The notes below the pieces were generated by a model. The model searched no databases. It worked only from the letters and a program-made list of their open reading frames with translations, and had not been told where the DNA came from. The translations under genes and the position numbers were made by a program. Shown one piece after another: positions 45,778 through 57,917 of a stretch of 64,000 nucleotides of DNA; positions within the stretch are counted from its first letter, which is position 1; each line of letters begins with the position of its first letter. Source of the DNA: Allantophomopsis cytisporea (taxonomy: Eukaryota > Ascomycota > Leotiomycetes > Phacidiales > Phacidiaceae); NCBI GenBank assembly GCA_024752435.1, contig CP103032.1, forward strand, positions 1,674,001-1,738,000. The letters run 5' to 3'.

Positions 45778-46000
45778 TTCAACATGGGCTGCGAACCAAT
45801 CATGGTATCAGAGGGCTTGGGTGCTTGTGGTCTTCAACATTTGGGTAGATTTTTTTAGGTTGGTTTTCAACATTAGATATGGGGGACTGGTGCATGCCTT
45901 TCAACATTGGGAAAGGGGGGTTGCTGGGTGCATTTCAACAAGCGGGAGTTTGGCTGATACCGGATGTTTACATTTCCTGTTGGCGTTTGATTTTCAACAT
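45778..46000 (+). repeat. Degenerate minisatellite marked by TTCAACAT
   Basis: TTCAACA(T) occurs at about 45778, 45833, 45866, 45900, 45934 and 45993. The four middle copies are 33-34 bases apart, with G-rich spacers between them (TTGGG, GGGGGACTGG, GGGAAAGGGG). The outer spacings are 55 and 59. It lies in the 3' region of the PABA synthase gene and does not encode anything recognisable. Confidence 0.7.
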
Positions 46001-47020
46001 ATACGCATTTGTGGGTGCAAAGATGCTAGATTACTGTAGACACTTTTAACACTGGTCATATTGATCTTGTGGTTCTTTGATTATGTGAATACGACGGATC
46101 TCATGTTTATGTTTCTGATCCGATAAGAGTCAAGTTCTGCTTTGTCCCACTGCATACTGAGGTTTAATGAGGTAATACTTGATTTTGATTCTTGCGAGGT
46201 CTTCTATACTGCTTGGAAGCTTGTCTTTTTATATTTTGTGATTCTGTTTCGTTTTGATTTTATGTAGCCTTCATCAGCTCCATATAATTTTCAAGCCACA
46301 AGTTCCATAAATGCCATTAGTTTATTGCAGAAGAATCATGGGATATTTCACTTCCAGGGTTTGCATGAATTTCTCGACACTTTTACTAATATTACGTGGT
46401 GCGGTGCGTACATGCCCAATTCGGTTATTGAGTGAAAGTGAGACTCACTTTCACATACTCGCACCAGAAGTGAGGTCTGAATATTGCCCAGGTGTTGACA
46501 TTAACACCATTAACGTAGTAAGTATTGAATCCGTGTGACTTTTTAGATATATACTACAAGTGCATCAGGACTAAGAAAAATACCGTAATTTATCAAACAT
46601 TTGACTGATTACCTTTTAAAAGTCAAGTAAAGTTTATGCCTGAAAATAGCAACCCATGAAGAACCTGCACGAGCTACGAATTGATCATAGCGCCATGTGT
46701 CAGACTAGCTCCGGGGAACCTCGACGATGGAAGCCAGCCGGGACCATCACTGATTCAATATTAACAAATCGCCAGTCACAGAGTATCTTTAAATTTCCAA
46801 CTCCAAAAAGCTCCTCAGAAATCCACATATCTGACAATGCCCAAGATGTATATCTGGCTTGACAATCAAGCCAAGCGAAACCTTACTCGAAATTGCTCCA
46901 CCATCCAATCAGGAGTACAAAGTTTATCATCACTCGCGACAACTTTGCCGAGAGCAGGTTTGCCGAGTACGATGTCATACAATATGCTTGAGAGATACGC
47001 CGTCGCGGAAACAGAATAAT

Positions 47021-47028
47021 TATATAAA
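47021..47028 (+). promoter_or_regulatory. TATA box of the short-chain dehydrogenase gene
   Basis: TATATAAA lies only 25-32 bases before an ATG at 47053 but about 95 before the in-frame ATG at 47119. It supports the second ATG as the true start, because transcription would begin at about 47050-47090. Confidence 0.5.
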
Positions 47029-47118
47029 ATCCCCTCTTCCCACAAGAAAACAATGACACAATCCATCAGATTAAATTCTGCTTCATACCACAGAAAAACA
47101 GTGCCTCAATTGCCCAAA

Positions 47119-48291
47119 ATGGCCGTCCCATCAATGCAACTCTCAACCGGCTCCAAGCCACAATCCCCAATGATAGACCTCCCCCCCAAAGCACGTGCAA
47201 CAGAGAGATTTTCTCTCGAGGGGAAAGCGGCAATTGGTAAGCTCTATCTCCTCATGGACCATCTTCCACGAACCCAATGCAAAAGTACATACTAACACAC
47301 CCAGTGACCGGCAGCACAGGCGTCCTCGGCCACTCCACCGCCTCAGCACTATTAGATCACGGCGCCACACAAATAGCCCTCTTCGACCAGCCCTCGCCCA
47401 AAGGCGCCTCCGTAGCAGCGGCACTCGCACAGACGCACGGCGCAACGGTAGAGTTCTTCGGCGTCGATGTGACGGACGAGGAGAGCGTTGAGGCGGCGGT
47501 ACGTGATGTGGTGCGGAAATTCGGGAAGGTCGATTTACTTTGCTGCTTTGCAGGGATTGTGAATTGCCGCACGGCGCTGGAGTACACGGTTGCGGAGTTT
47601 CGGCGGATGTTGGATGTCAATACGACGGGGTGCTGGGTGGTTGCGAGGGCGGTTGCTAGGTGAGTTTGCGGTTTTGCTCCTTTCTTGCTCTTGGGTTTGT
47701 GGAGACGAGGTGTAACACTATACCCCTGAATCCCAAGAACTGTGAGGAGATTCGGCTCTGGTTTTCTTGCCCCAAGTCTTCAAATCCCTTCATATCCCTT
47801 TTCCTCTCCATCCAAAATCCCTTAATCTCATCCCTTCGTATCCCTTTCGCTATCCATCCCCACTCCCTGATCTTATCCCTTCGAATCAAGCTAACCCTCC
47901 CAGCCAAATGCGCTCCAACCAAACCCCGGGCTCAATCATCCTAATTTCCTCTATCTCCGGCCACAGCGTAAACTTCCCACAAGCCCAGGTAGCCTACAAC
48001 GTCTCGAAAGCAGGCGTGCTGCACATGGTGCGCAGCCTCGCCGCCGAATGGGCACAGTACGGTATCCGTGTGAACTCGATCTCGCCCGGCTACATGGACA
48101 CGGTGCTGAACGAGGGGGCGCAGCTGGATGTTGCGCGGAAGACGTGGACGGATCGCACGCCGCTGGGTCGGTTGGGTCAGCCTCATGAGCTTGATGGGCC
48201 GGTTGTTCTGCTGTGCAGCGAGGCGGGAAGTTTCATTACTGGGGCGGATATCAAGGTTGATGGTGAGACGCTTCTGCTGTCGACGCTGTGA
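47119..48291 (+). CDS. Short-chain dehydrogenase/reductase (classical SDR)
   Basis: Exons 47119-47236, 47305-47659 and 47904-48291 give 286 residues. The first splice recreates the cofactor motif VTGSTGVLGHSTA (T-G-x3-G-x-G), followed by an Asp at the end of strand 2 (FDQPS), which favours NAD(H). CFAGIVN is the N-A-G region, ISSISG carries the catalytic serine, and YNVSKAG the Tyr and Lys. ADIKVDGE closes the fold. The nearest relatives are sorbitol/xylulose- or mannitol-type reductases; the substrate cannot be fixed. I chose the ATG at 47119 (AAAATGGCC context) because of the TATA box at 47021; an upstream in-frame ATG at 47053 would add 22 residues. Intron 2 is 244 bases and full of ATCCCTT repeats. 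It is convergent with the gene at 48485. Confidence 0.9.
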
Positions 48292-48353
48292 GTGATTTGC
48301 TGACTGACTGACTGCAGGTGGAATTACAGTGTTCTAAGCGGCAGGAGCAGGAA

Positions 48354-48431
48354 AGCGCTGACAGAAGGAAGAAGCGCTGATGTAGAATTGGAAGCATTGG
48401 TATAGAGAAGCGCTGAATATGAAGGCGCTGA
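48354..48431 (+). repeat. Four copies of (A/G)GCGCTGA downstream of the dehydrogenase
   Basis: Copies at 48354-48361, 48373-48380, 48409-48416 and 48424-48431, in the presumed 3' untranslated region. Spacing is irregular (19, 36, 15). The core GCGC with flanks could be a protein site or a relic of a short tandem repeat. Confidence 0.6.
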
Positions 48432-48484
48432 CAAAAAAGAATACATTAGAAGAACGCCTACAGCCCAAACTTTTCCTGCCCGCA

Positions 48485-49091
48485 TCATCTCTGCACCTGA
48501 ACCTGCGCGGCGCCCCTCCCCCTCCCCTCCTCCTCCTCCTCCTCCTCGGAATCGTCCCGAAAGCCCTCCTCCAAATCCCGACTTAGCCTCCTGCCCATCT
48601 CCCCGGCATCCCTCCCATTCCCGCCCTCTCCCTCGCCCTCGCCCACCTCAAAAAGCTCCTCCCCATCGTCATCATTGAACTCCCGATCCTCCATGAATTG
48701 CCGTCGGTTATACTCCTCGCGCCACGAGCTTGGCACGACGACGCGCGCCAGCGCATCCGCGATGCGCGTTCGCAGGCTGGAGGTGCGCGATGAGAGAGCC
48801 CCCAGTGGGATGTACTGTCCGTAGCGCGTGTGTGTCCTTCGGTAGAGCGGGATTAGGGCGTAGGAGAGCAGGAGGTAGAGGGTTAGGGAGATGAAGGCGG
48901 GGATTAGGAGGGTCTGGTGGTGGTTAGCTTGTGGAGTTGAGGGGAGGCGGTGCCGTGAGGTGAGGGTTATGGATTTGAGGATGTGAGGTTTGGGGGACGG
49001 TGGGTGGGTAGGTAGGTAGGTGTGCGTTGTGTACAGTATGTGCTGTGTGGTCAGGGAGATGTACTTTGAATATGGAGGCTGCTTCGGACAT
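48485..49091 (-). CDS. Small conserved fungal membrane protein
   Basis: Exons 49091-49065 and 48913-48485 give 151 residues. The nine-codon first exon (MSEAASIFK) is followed by a 151-base intron ending AAGCTAACCACCACCAG. The joined start MSEAASIFKTLLIPAFISLT fits other fungal members, which open with a short polar head and one membrane helix (PAFISLTLYLLLSYALIPLY). Next comes a basic, Tyr-rich segment (RRTHTRYGQYIPLG) and the conserved RTRIADALARVVVPSSWR. The C-terminal about 60 residues are Glu/Gly/Asp-rich and disordered. Function unknown; its size and single helix suggest an adaptor or small membrane subunit. Reading straight through the intron gives an open frame to 49165 that begins with TTG, which I reject. 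Confidence 0.75.
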
Positions 49092-50630
49092 CTTGTACTG
49101 CTCTGCTTCTTCTCCTCTATTGATCCTCTGCTCTTGTCTTCGCACTCTCGACTTATGATAATCAATCCGACTCAATGTCCAGACTTCTTCGAATCCGAGA
49201 TCCCTCCCTTCCTTTGCGTATTTTAATTCCGACAATCGAGAGTGTCAGCAGGTGGTCGCAAATCCAAATCTGGAACTGCAGGTTGCGGATTGTGGAACTG
49301 CGGAGTGTGGAATGCGGAGCGCGGACTGCGGATTGTTGTCGTTATGTAGTTGGGTGCCCTCTGCCTCGAAGTTTGAGTGGTAATGTGGTGATACGAGGCT
49401 GGCCTGAGCCCGTTGTACTTGTACGCGTATGACGCTGCGCTGCCAGCTCGCTCGTGTAAGATCGGTGTCGCTCTGCCGAGGTGGCCGTAATTGATGATTG
49501 GTCATGCTAGCTGGTCTTTTCTTTTCACAGCCACGGCGGGCTGCGAGGATTGAAAGACATTGATGGGTTTGTCTGAGTTTGAAATGGGATTTCCCTTGTG
49601 GAGTTGGAAAGTATATATCGATATATCTGAGTAGTTGGGTCGGCTGTTGTGGTTTGGTTCTTGTTCTGGTTGTTCGGGGAGTTTAGGGGGGTTGGAATGA
49701 TGATGGATGAATGAATGAATATTGCTTCAATTGTTGATTGATTCGATAATTGATCACAGCCTCGTCATATTGACGGTACATACTTCTACTTACTTGTGTC
49801 TGAGTCGTATTCATCACCTTACTCGTCGTGCTCTTTTTACCTCTCTCCGGCTTGTCATCTATTTATTCATTGTGATGTTCGTCAAGTGATTACCTCGCTC
49901 ATATCCATCCATCCACTCCATTCATCCATAGCTTGTACTACTAGCCTTGACCCCTTTCAGTATAAGAGCAGGGGCATCAGCACGAGGAGATCTTTACTAC
50001 GGGGAATTGGAGTGGGTTCGCACTCCGATGCTTGCGGTTATTACTGCTTAAGTCAAAGTGTCCGTCGCTATCCGGCTCTGTTTGTGGGCTTGTCATCCAC
50101 CGAGGAATGAGGAATGAGGAATAGGCGCGCACCAGCCACTGAACTGACCTAACAGTTCGACTTATGAATAGAATGGAATAGCGCGTCTGGTCCCCTTTGG
50201 CTGCTTTCTGCAATGAAGGGTCTCCGTACCTTGGACTTGTCCGTAATGGGCCAATCTGGACGGAAGATGGAGAGGGGAAATGGAGAGAGTGTGGCTGACT
50301 GATTGGAATTTGTGCATGAATCTTGAGGATTTCGAGTCGCATTATTGTCTGGTTGCTGTCTATGCGTGCATTCTGTCTTATGCATGATGGTTATTCTAGT
50401 GCTTGGAATGTTGTAGATCCTTGTGTTGATGGACGGAGAGGAGAGAGTCAGAGGGAGAGGGGAGAAGACCCTCGGACCGCGAGAGTGAAGGGGTTGAGGG
50501 GGGGTGAAGGGTGCAGAGAGAGAACAGAGAGTCAGCAAGCGAAGCTTTCTCGGTCATGAAGTGCAAGAATGAGAGAGTCCGTGAGCTGGACGTATATTGG
50601 AAAGATCGTGGTTGAATCTTCGTGTAGTCG

Positions 50631-50679
50631 ATTGATTGAGAGATTGAGAGATTGAGAGATTGAGTGGTTGATTGATTTT
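50631..50679 (+). repeat. AGATTGAG tandem repeat
   Basis: About four units, grading into TTGATTGATT. Confidence 0.85.
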
Positions 50680-50960
50680 AATCCGATGAATATTTGAGAG
50701 ATGAAGAAGTAGCGGTGATGTACTCAGCTAGGTAGGTAATTGAATATCTGTAGGCTATGTAACATCACAAGAGTAAGATGAAGGAAGAAGGGATTCAATC
50801 ATTCGATCATTCGATCGTTCAATCATTCAATAGAGTAACTCTCCACCTATCTATTTACCTGTTCAAGCAATTGTAAATCCTCCGGAGCACCGAAAGTAGA
50901 CTGTACCAAAATACACGGAAGAGTGCCATGAACAATCATCACGGTAGAAGAAGAAGAGGG

Positions 50961-51063
50961 ACCACAGACCACAGACCATTGACCATTGACCATTGACCAT
51001 TGACCATTGACCATTGACCATAGACCATTGATCATTGATCACAGATCACAGATCACAGACCAC
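50961..51063 (+). repeat. Seven-base tandem array, GACCATT changing to GATCACA
   Basis: About six GACCATT units, then GACCATA, GATCATT and three GATCACA units. The seven-base period is kept throughout while the unit sequence changes, so the array evolved by stepwise substitution and local expansion. Confidence 0.9.
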
Positions 51064-51190
51064 CAATACTACCAGCATACATTCTACAATAGCTACCACA
51101 ATAGCTATCACAATAGCTACATTACCTACATTACCTTACCACCTTACTAACCACATTGTAAGCTCCCCCATTATGTCTGTCATCTTTCTA

Positions 51191-51280
51191 ATCACACTCA
51201 CTCACTTGCTCACTCACTCACTTACTACTCTCTCTCTCTCTCTCACATTCACCTCCCTCCACCTCCCTCCACCTCCCTTT
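51191..51280 (+). repeat. CACT, CT and ACCTCCCTCC repeats
   Basis: CTCACTCA units, a (CT)n run at about 51228-51245 and three ACCTCCCTCC units follow one another; the plus strand is almost purely pyrimidine-rich. Confidence 0.8.
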
Positions 51281-51672
51281 TATCCCAAATTCTATCACCA
51301 AAACAAACACCAATCCAACTCCCCCACAACCAACAAATCCGCCAATCGTGAACATCCTGAATATCTTCGCTGATCATACATCATAGATCATAGATCTGAT
51401 ATTCCAGTCTATTACAAGCTTCATTTTGTCTGTGCTTCATTCAAAGGACGTCTGAACAAAGTGTTTCATGTGTTAGACTCAGACTCTCGACATTTCTTTG
51501 CCATAGGTACAGTACCTACATAAGAGAGCGAGAGAAAGCGAGAGAGTTTCAGCCTCGGGCCTGTCTATCACCCCCCAACCCCCAACCACCACCCCCATAC
51601 ATACTCTACTCTATCGACCGGGGGCCCCCTTCGAATAATCCATCCTACCCTACTACTGTATTGCTCAAACGG

Positions 51673-51740
51673 ACACTCACCACTCACCACTCACCACTCA
51701 CTCACTCACACTCACTCTCCACTCACCACTCACTCACAAA
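51673..51740 (+). repeat. CACTCAC tandem repeat
   Basis: ACTCACC and CACTCA units fill this stretch, upstream of the formin gene. Confidence 0.85.
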
Positions 51741-52450
51741 CTCACTCATATTACATACAATCATACTCCGAGCACACAATCCGACGCGGAACACTCTCTC
51801 TTACACGGTACGCCCACAATCTCGCTCATTGCCCTCATCCATCCACCGGGCTCCATATTAAGCGCCCTGTCGAAACTTATCGAACACGGACTCAGACGAC
51901 CAGAAAAAACTTCCCGCAGAATCCTGAATCGATAAGGGAAGATCATTTCTAAAAACGTGCTGAAAGCTTACACAATCAAAAGAAAGAAAAGAAAAGAAGA
52001 AAGAAAAAAAAAACTCTCATTACTTTCTCGGTACGTCGTCGCAAAACAGACACAAGACATTGTGATCTCCATCAGAATAGTCGCTTGCGCCGACATTGTT
52101 GGGCAGCGAGGGATCACCGAAAGTAGGAGGCGAATTATCTCGTGCTAACGAGTACAACTCACAGACAGGAGAAGAAAGAACCATCACGCACAACCAAAAT
52201 CCCCCCCCATCAATCTCCCATCGATTACACCGAATATCGAGATCCCCTATACCCAATTATTCGACGCCTTACATCTCGAAAATTCTCCCGTGAGACAGAA
52301 TGAAAGGCGACTCTTCAGCCTTACGAGCTTTATAATACCAAAGAGTGGAATAAATTGTAGAGGTTAGGTCGCATGGGTGACCATTACCTCGAATGCGCCT
52401 GTATCCCTCTTCCTGGTGAAGGTGAAGACGACAACAGGAGCATATTAACC

Positions 52451-55400
52451 ATGTCCTCAACCGATAAGGGAAGACAATCGTCTGGATCAGGATCCGGCGG
52501 CAAATCTTCCTTCTTCTCCCGCAGTAAAAAGGACAAAGGAGGAAAGGACGATGGAAAATACCTGGGACCCGATGCCGACAAGGCTTCCTCTTATGGATCA
52601 AGGACCTCGAGGCATACGCGCGGCTCATCTGTGGCCTCATTCGACAGACCCATTACGCCCGGCGCGGACTATCCTGGCATGGGACTGACTCCAGTCATGA
52701 CTTCTATACCTTACGGTTCGACCAGCACCGACACCAGATCACCCGTGCCAATCGATTATCTTCCCCGAGGCGATCAAGTATCCGCCCGAAAGGAGCTGGA
52801 CAATATGACTGCCCTCTCCTCGCATCCATCCGGACCACGACCTCCACCTGGTGCATCTGGGGTAACGATGGCATCTACGGGGAATCGTGCACAGATGCAA
52901 CAATGGGGTCGACCTGGCTCGTCCTCTGCGAATGGCTCCCACAATTCTCGTTACGACTCGTACTCCACTAATACGTCATATGGGCGGCAGTCAATGGCCG
53001 AGAGTGTGGATTCTTCGACAACTGAGCGGTCAAGCGTATTTTCTTCAGGCAGCTCCTCGAGGACAATGATGCCACCTTCCACATCCCAGAGCTCGCTGTC
53101 GCCCTCTTTCGCCTCGTACAGCGAACCTCGAAGAAATACTCGCACACCATATACCCAACCGGCGGGCTTTAATTCGACAGCGGCCTTCACGCCTGAAGGT
53201 TTCAACCTCACCAAACCGACCGATGATCGCGTTATCGAAGAACAGTTCCTGGCGTTGATGCAAAAGCGAGGATGGCACAACCTACCAGATCAAGCGCGGC
53301 GCCAGATGATGGCCTATCCGGCCGCGAAGAAATGGACTCTCGTACATCAGGATCATTTGACGGAATGGCAGGGCGAGCAAAAGAGGCGGGTAGCAGCTCA
53401 GAAGGGCGGAACATACGGCAGTGCGATGGAAATGCTCGCGAATGCGGATGAGGAAGGCACCCCAGAATGGTTCGTACGAAAGGTTATGGACAACAGTATT
53501 ACGCCAAAGCAACTTGCCAGTCTTGCTGTAAGCTTGAGAACACAGCCCATTGGGTGGGTGAAGACTTTTGTCGAATGCCAGGGTCAGGTTGCTCTTACGA
53601 ATGTTTTGGGGAAAATCAACAGGCGCCAGGCTCAAGGACCTGCTCCTGTTGACGGTACTACGAGCGAAAGGGATCTGGACCGCGAGTACGATATTGTCAA
53701 GTGTTTGAAGGCCCTTATGAACAACAAATTTGGTGCGGATGATGCATTAGCCCACCAACCTGTTATTGTATCTCTGGCTACCTCTTTGATTTCGCCAAGA
53801 TTGACTACGAGAAAGCTTGTCAGTGAGGTGATGACTTTCTTGTGTCATTGGGCCGAAGGACAAGGACATCTCAAGGTTATTCAAGCTCTTGATTATGTTA
53901 AAAACCACACCGGAGAAAATGGCCGATTCGATGCTTGGATGCGTATTGTGGAGGTCACGATTGATGGCCGCGGCAAAATGGGTAGTCTTGTTGGTGCCAG
54001 CGAAGAAGTCCGAAGCGGAGGAATTGGTATGGAAAACCTGCTCATGGAGTATGCTGTGGCCACTTTGTTTCTCATCAACATGATTGTCGATGCTCCGGAG
54101 AAAGATTTACAGCTTCGAGTGCATATTCGAGCACAGTTCACAGCATGTGGCATCAAGCGTATCTTGACGAAGATGGAAGGGTTTCAGTACGATGTTATAG
54201 ACAAGCAGATTGAGCGTTTCCGAACCAACGAGGCCATTGATTATGAAGATCTTTTGGAGCGCGAGAACAGTAGCATGAAGGATAGTATTGAGGCGGAAGT
54301 TAGAGATCTCAATGATCCTGCTCAAATTGTTGATGCCATTATGCAGAGGGTTCAGGGTACGAGAACACAAGATTACTTCACCTCTGCTATGCAGCATCTT
54401 CTTCTCATTCGGGACAATGATAGCGAGGAGAGACTGAGGATGTTCCAGTTGGTAGATTCCATGTTGAGTTATGTTGCTATGGACAGGAGATTGCCAGATA
54501 TGGATCTCAAGCAGAGTTTGAATTTCACTGTTCAGAGTTTATTGGATAAGCTTCATACAGATTCCGAAGCTCGTCAAGCCCTTGATGAATCTTTGGAGGC
54601 TCGACAAATTGCCGACTCGGCCATGGCTGAGCGTGATGAGATGAGAGCCCAGGTTGAACTTGGTGCAGACGGACTTGTAGCAAAACTCCAGAAACAAATT
54701 GAAGAGCAGGCCCAAGTAATAGAGGTCCAAAGACGACAAGCGGATGCCCTCAAGAGCGAAGTTGAGAATCTCCATACCATGCGCGCAAAGGAGGCCCAAC
54801 GGAACGAGCTGGAAACCAGAGAACTGTATCTTATGCTTCGTGATGCTCAAGATATTGCAGCTTCCAATGCTGCAAAGGGTACGAAGGGTTTAGGCGAGAG
54901 TGATCCTTCGGCAATGAAGGGTATTCTTGATCGCGAGAGACTCATGGATCGCCTTGAGATGCAGATCGAGCGCCAGAAGACCCAATTCAAGCTCGAGGGT
55001 AGAGTCTGGGGTGAAGCTGCCGGTCCTTCTGATCGTCTTCGTGCTCTTCGTGAGGAAATGGACGGTGCCAAGGAAGCCGCTACTCCACCAAGAGACTTTG
55101 CTAATAGTATGTTGGGAAGTGTCAAACGCCAAACTAAGATTCCTCGTAAACCTGTTGGCGGTGCTGAAGTTGTTGACGAAGAGAGCGACTTCTCTGAGGC
55201 AGATGATGATGGAACAATTTATGAGAAGCCTCGTATGGTCGAGTTGAGACGACCAAAGGTTGATCCTGCGAAGGCTAATGCTTATCTTGGTGAGATGCAG
55301 TCCAAGGTTAAGAAATATGATGCCAGTGATGACGAAGACGAAGGGGTCACTACTGGTCCTTCTCATCCAAGTCTCGACTCAGGATCTCCAAAAACACCAA

Positions 55401-57917
55401 GCGAGGAGAGTATACCCAAACCAGATGCAGCCGACAGGCCAGCGGCACCAGCGGCACCAGCGGCACCAGCGGCATCAGCAGCACCAGGAGCACCAGGAGC
55501 ACCAGCAGCACCTGTTGCACCAGAAGCCCCTGGCTTCAATGGCCCACCTCCGCCGCCCCCGCCTCCACCTCCTATGCCGGGAGCCACACCTGGAGGCTTC
55601 ACCGGACCCCCACCACCCCCACCACCTCCACCACCTCCACCACCACCAGGAGCGGGTGGTTTCTCAGGCGGACCACCACCACCGCCCCCTCCAATGCCTG
55701 GAGGATTCTCAGGGGGCCCACCTCCTCCGCCGCCACCTCCACCTGGAATGGGTGGAATGCCTCCACCTCCGCCACCTCCTATGCCTGGTGGAAAGAAGGG
55801 TGGCTTCTTGCCTCAACCTGCATACAATGCTGCGCCAACTCTTGGCTTAGGTCATGCTCGTCCTAAGAAAAAGCTGAAGGCATTGCATTGGGAGAAGGTC
55901 GATACACCCATGACCACTCATTGGGCTGCACACGCTCCTACACCTGCCGACAAGGAAGAGAAATATGCTGAGCTCAGCCGTAAGGGTGTCTTGGATGAAG
56001 TTGAGAAGTTGTTCTTAGCCAAGGAGATCAAGCAGATTGGAAAGAGCTCAAGCAAGAAGGCAGACAAGAAACAGATCATCTCAAGTGATCTCATGAGGAC
56101 TTTCCGTAAGTTTCGTCAACCGCATCTAAATCCTGGTCAATGCTTACATACGTATCTTAGAAATATCTATGTCCAAGTTCTCGGCCTACTCTGTGGATAA
56201 GATTGTTCAGATCATTATTCACTGTGATGCCGAGGTTCTGGACAATCCCGTTGTTATGGACTTCCTTCAAAAGGAAGATTTGTGTAACGTGCCTGACAAC
56301 ACCGCTAAGCTTATGGCACCTTACAGCAAAGATTGGACTGGACCGGATGCCAACAAGGAAAACCGCGAACAAGATCCTTCTGAACTTACTCGTGAAGATC
56401 AGATCTATCTTTTGACTGCGTTTGAACTTCACCACTACTGGAAGTCAAGAATGCGTGCCCTTTCTCTTACGCGAACATTTGAGATCGAGTACGATGACAT
56501 TTCTTCTAAGCTGAAGCAGGTCGTTACGGTCTCTGAGTCTCTCCGTGATTCCGTTTCACTTATGAACGTCCTCGGTCTCATTCTTGATATCGGTAACTAC
56601 ATGAACGACTCTAACAAGCAAGCCAATGGTTTCAAGCTCAGCTCTCTCGCTCGATTGGGTATGGTCAAGGATGACAAGAATGAGTCTACATTCGCCGATC
56701 TCATCGAGCGAATTGTGCGTGCCCAGTACCCAGAATGGGAGAACTTTGTCGACGACATTTCGGGTGTGATTGGCGCTCAGAAGCTTAATGTTGAGCAACT
56801 CCAGCAGGATGCTAAGCGCTACATCGACAACATCAAGAATGTCCAGATGTCGCTTGACTCCGGTAACCTTTCCGACCCCAAGAAATTCCACCCACAAGAC
56901 CGCGTCTCGCAAGTTGTACAACGGTCCATGAAGGATGCACGCAGGAAGGCCGAGCAGATGCAATTGTACCTCGAGGATATGGTTCGCACCTACGACGACA
57001 TCATGGTCTTCTACGGTGAAGACTCAACCGACGATAACGCGCGCCGCGACTTCTTTTCCAAGCTCGCCATCTTCGTGACAGAGTGGAAGAAGTCCAAGGA
57101 AAAGAACATCGCGCTAGAAGCCATGCGCAAGCGCAACGAAGCCTCCATGAAGCGCAAGCATGCCCAGCTCAAGGCCAACGGCCAAGTCGAAGCCGGCCCA
57201 GTATCACCCGCTTCTACAGGCGCCATGGACTCCCTGCTCGAGAAGCTCCGCGCCGCCGCGCCCCAGACCCGAGATCAGCGCGACCGTCGCCGTCGCGCTC
57301 GCCTCCAGAACCGCCACCAGGTGCGTGTCGCATCAGGCCAGCAGATCCCGGACCCAGATGAAATCCCTGAGGTAGAGGAGGGCTTGAAGAGTCCTGACTC
57401 TGTATCTACTGACGCCCACTCGAATATCAACCCTCTCTCCCCTGACTTGCCTCCACCTGTCGTGGACGAGAAGGAAGATGTGGCTGAGCGTGCTGCAATG
57501 CTTTTGCAAGGTATGCGTGGTGCGGACGGCGCTGATGATGATGGTGGTATGGAGACTGCTAGACGGACTAGACGCGCTGCTGATGATGAGAGGCGTATGC
57601 GGAGAAGACGGAGGGATCGTGCTGCGGTTAGTACTGGCGGTGAGGAGGAGAAGGAGAAGGGCGCTGAGAGGGCTGAAGGAGCCGAGAGTGCCGAGGGGCA
57701 GGTTGAGGCGCCGAAAGAGAATGGTGAAGTGAATGGTGAGGTTAATGGGGAGAATGAGCAGGAGGAAAAGGAAGAAAAGGAGAAGGAAAGTGAGGAGAAG
57801 GAGGAGAAGAGTGAGGAGAATGAGGAGGAAAGAGAGCATGTGCTTACGCCTGATCTTGTGGTTCGCGCGCCTAGTATGGACGGCAGTGCTCTGAAGCCTG
57901 TTGAGGTTGATGATTGA
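52451..57917 (+). CDS. sepA: Diaphanous-related formin (SepA/Bni1-like)
   Basis: Exons 52451-56105 and 56161-57917 (55-base intron) give 1803 residues. Formins nucleate and elongate unbranched actin cables at the hyphal tip and septum under Rho control. Order: Ser-rich disordered start (1-240); GTPase-binding/FH3 region from about 247 (VIEEQFLALMQKRGWHNLPD) to about 680; coiled coil about 700-800; poly-proline FH1 about 1030-1115; FH2 about 1140-1530 (KALHWEKV at its start, LGLILDIGNYMND, GFKLSSLARL); DAD at about 1574 (MDSLLEKLRAAAP followed by an RRRRAR cluster). The tail is Glu/Lys-rich. An Ala-Pro repeat (about 996-1020) precedes FH1. I start at MSSTDKGRQ (AACCATGT context), which agrees with other fungal formins; the ATG at 52373 would add 26 residues. 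The splice gives MRTFQISMSKFS. Confidence 0.95.

Larger units (their letters stand above)
45738..47118. other. Intergenic region after PABA synthase
   Basis: Starts with the minisatellite-like array at 45778-46000, then AT-rich sequence. An exact direct pair GTGAAAGTGAGACTCACTTTCAC (palindromic) is seen near 46433-46455. No gene is supported up to the dehydrogenase promoter. Confidence 0.45.
49092..52450. other. Long microsatellite-rich upstream region of the formin gene
   Basis: 3.4 kb without a supported gene. It contains many short tandem repeats (listed separately), C-rich and TC-rich tracts, and AAAGAAAAGAAAAG at about 51982-52010. An ATG at 52373 is in frame with the formin, 26 codons upstream. 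The composition is that of long fungal promoters and leaders of polarity genes. Confidence 0.5.

Noticed and set aside
46656..47056. A small gene upstream of the dehydrogenase
   Set aside because: Overlapping short frames on both strands without motif; the stretch is better read as promoter.
48914..49165. N-terminal extension of the small membrane protein up to 49165
   Set aside because: Begins with TTG and reads through a sequence with donor, branch site and acceptor; the spliced form gives the conserved short start.
50961..51063. CRISPR-like array
   Set aside because: A seven-base unit without spacers in a eukaryotic genome: a simple tandem repeat.
55363..55602. Minus-strand Gly/Ala-rich frame opposite the formin FH1 region
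   Set aside because: It is the complement of Pro/Ala codons (CCA, GCA), a pure composition effect.
57333..57839. Minus-strand Leu-rich frame of 168 codons
   Set aside because: It is the complement of the Glu/Lys-rich tail of the formin.
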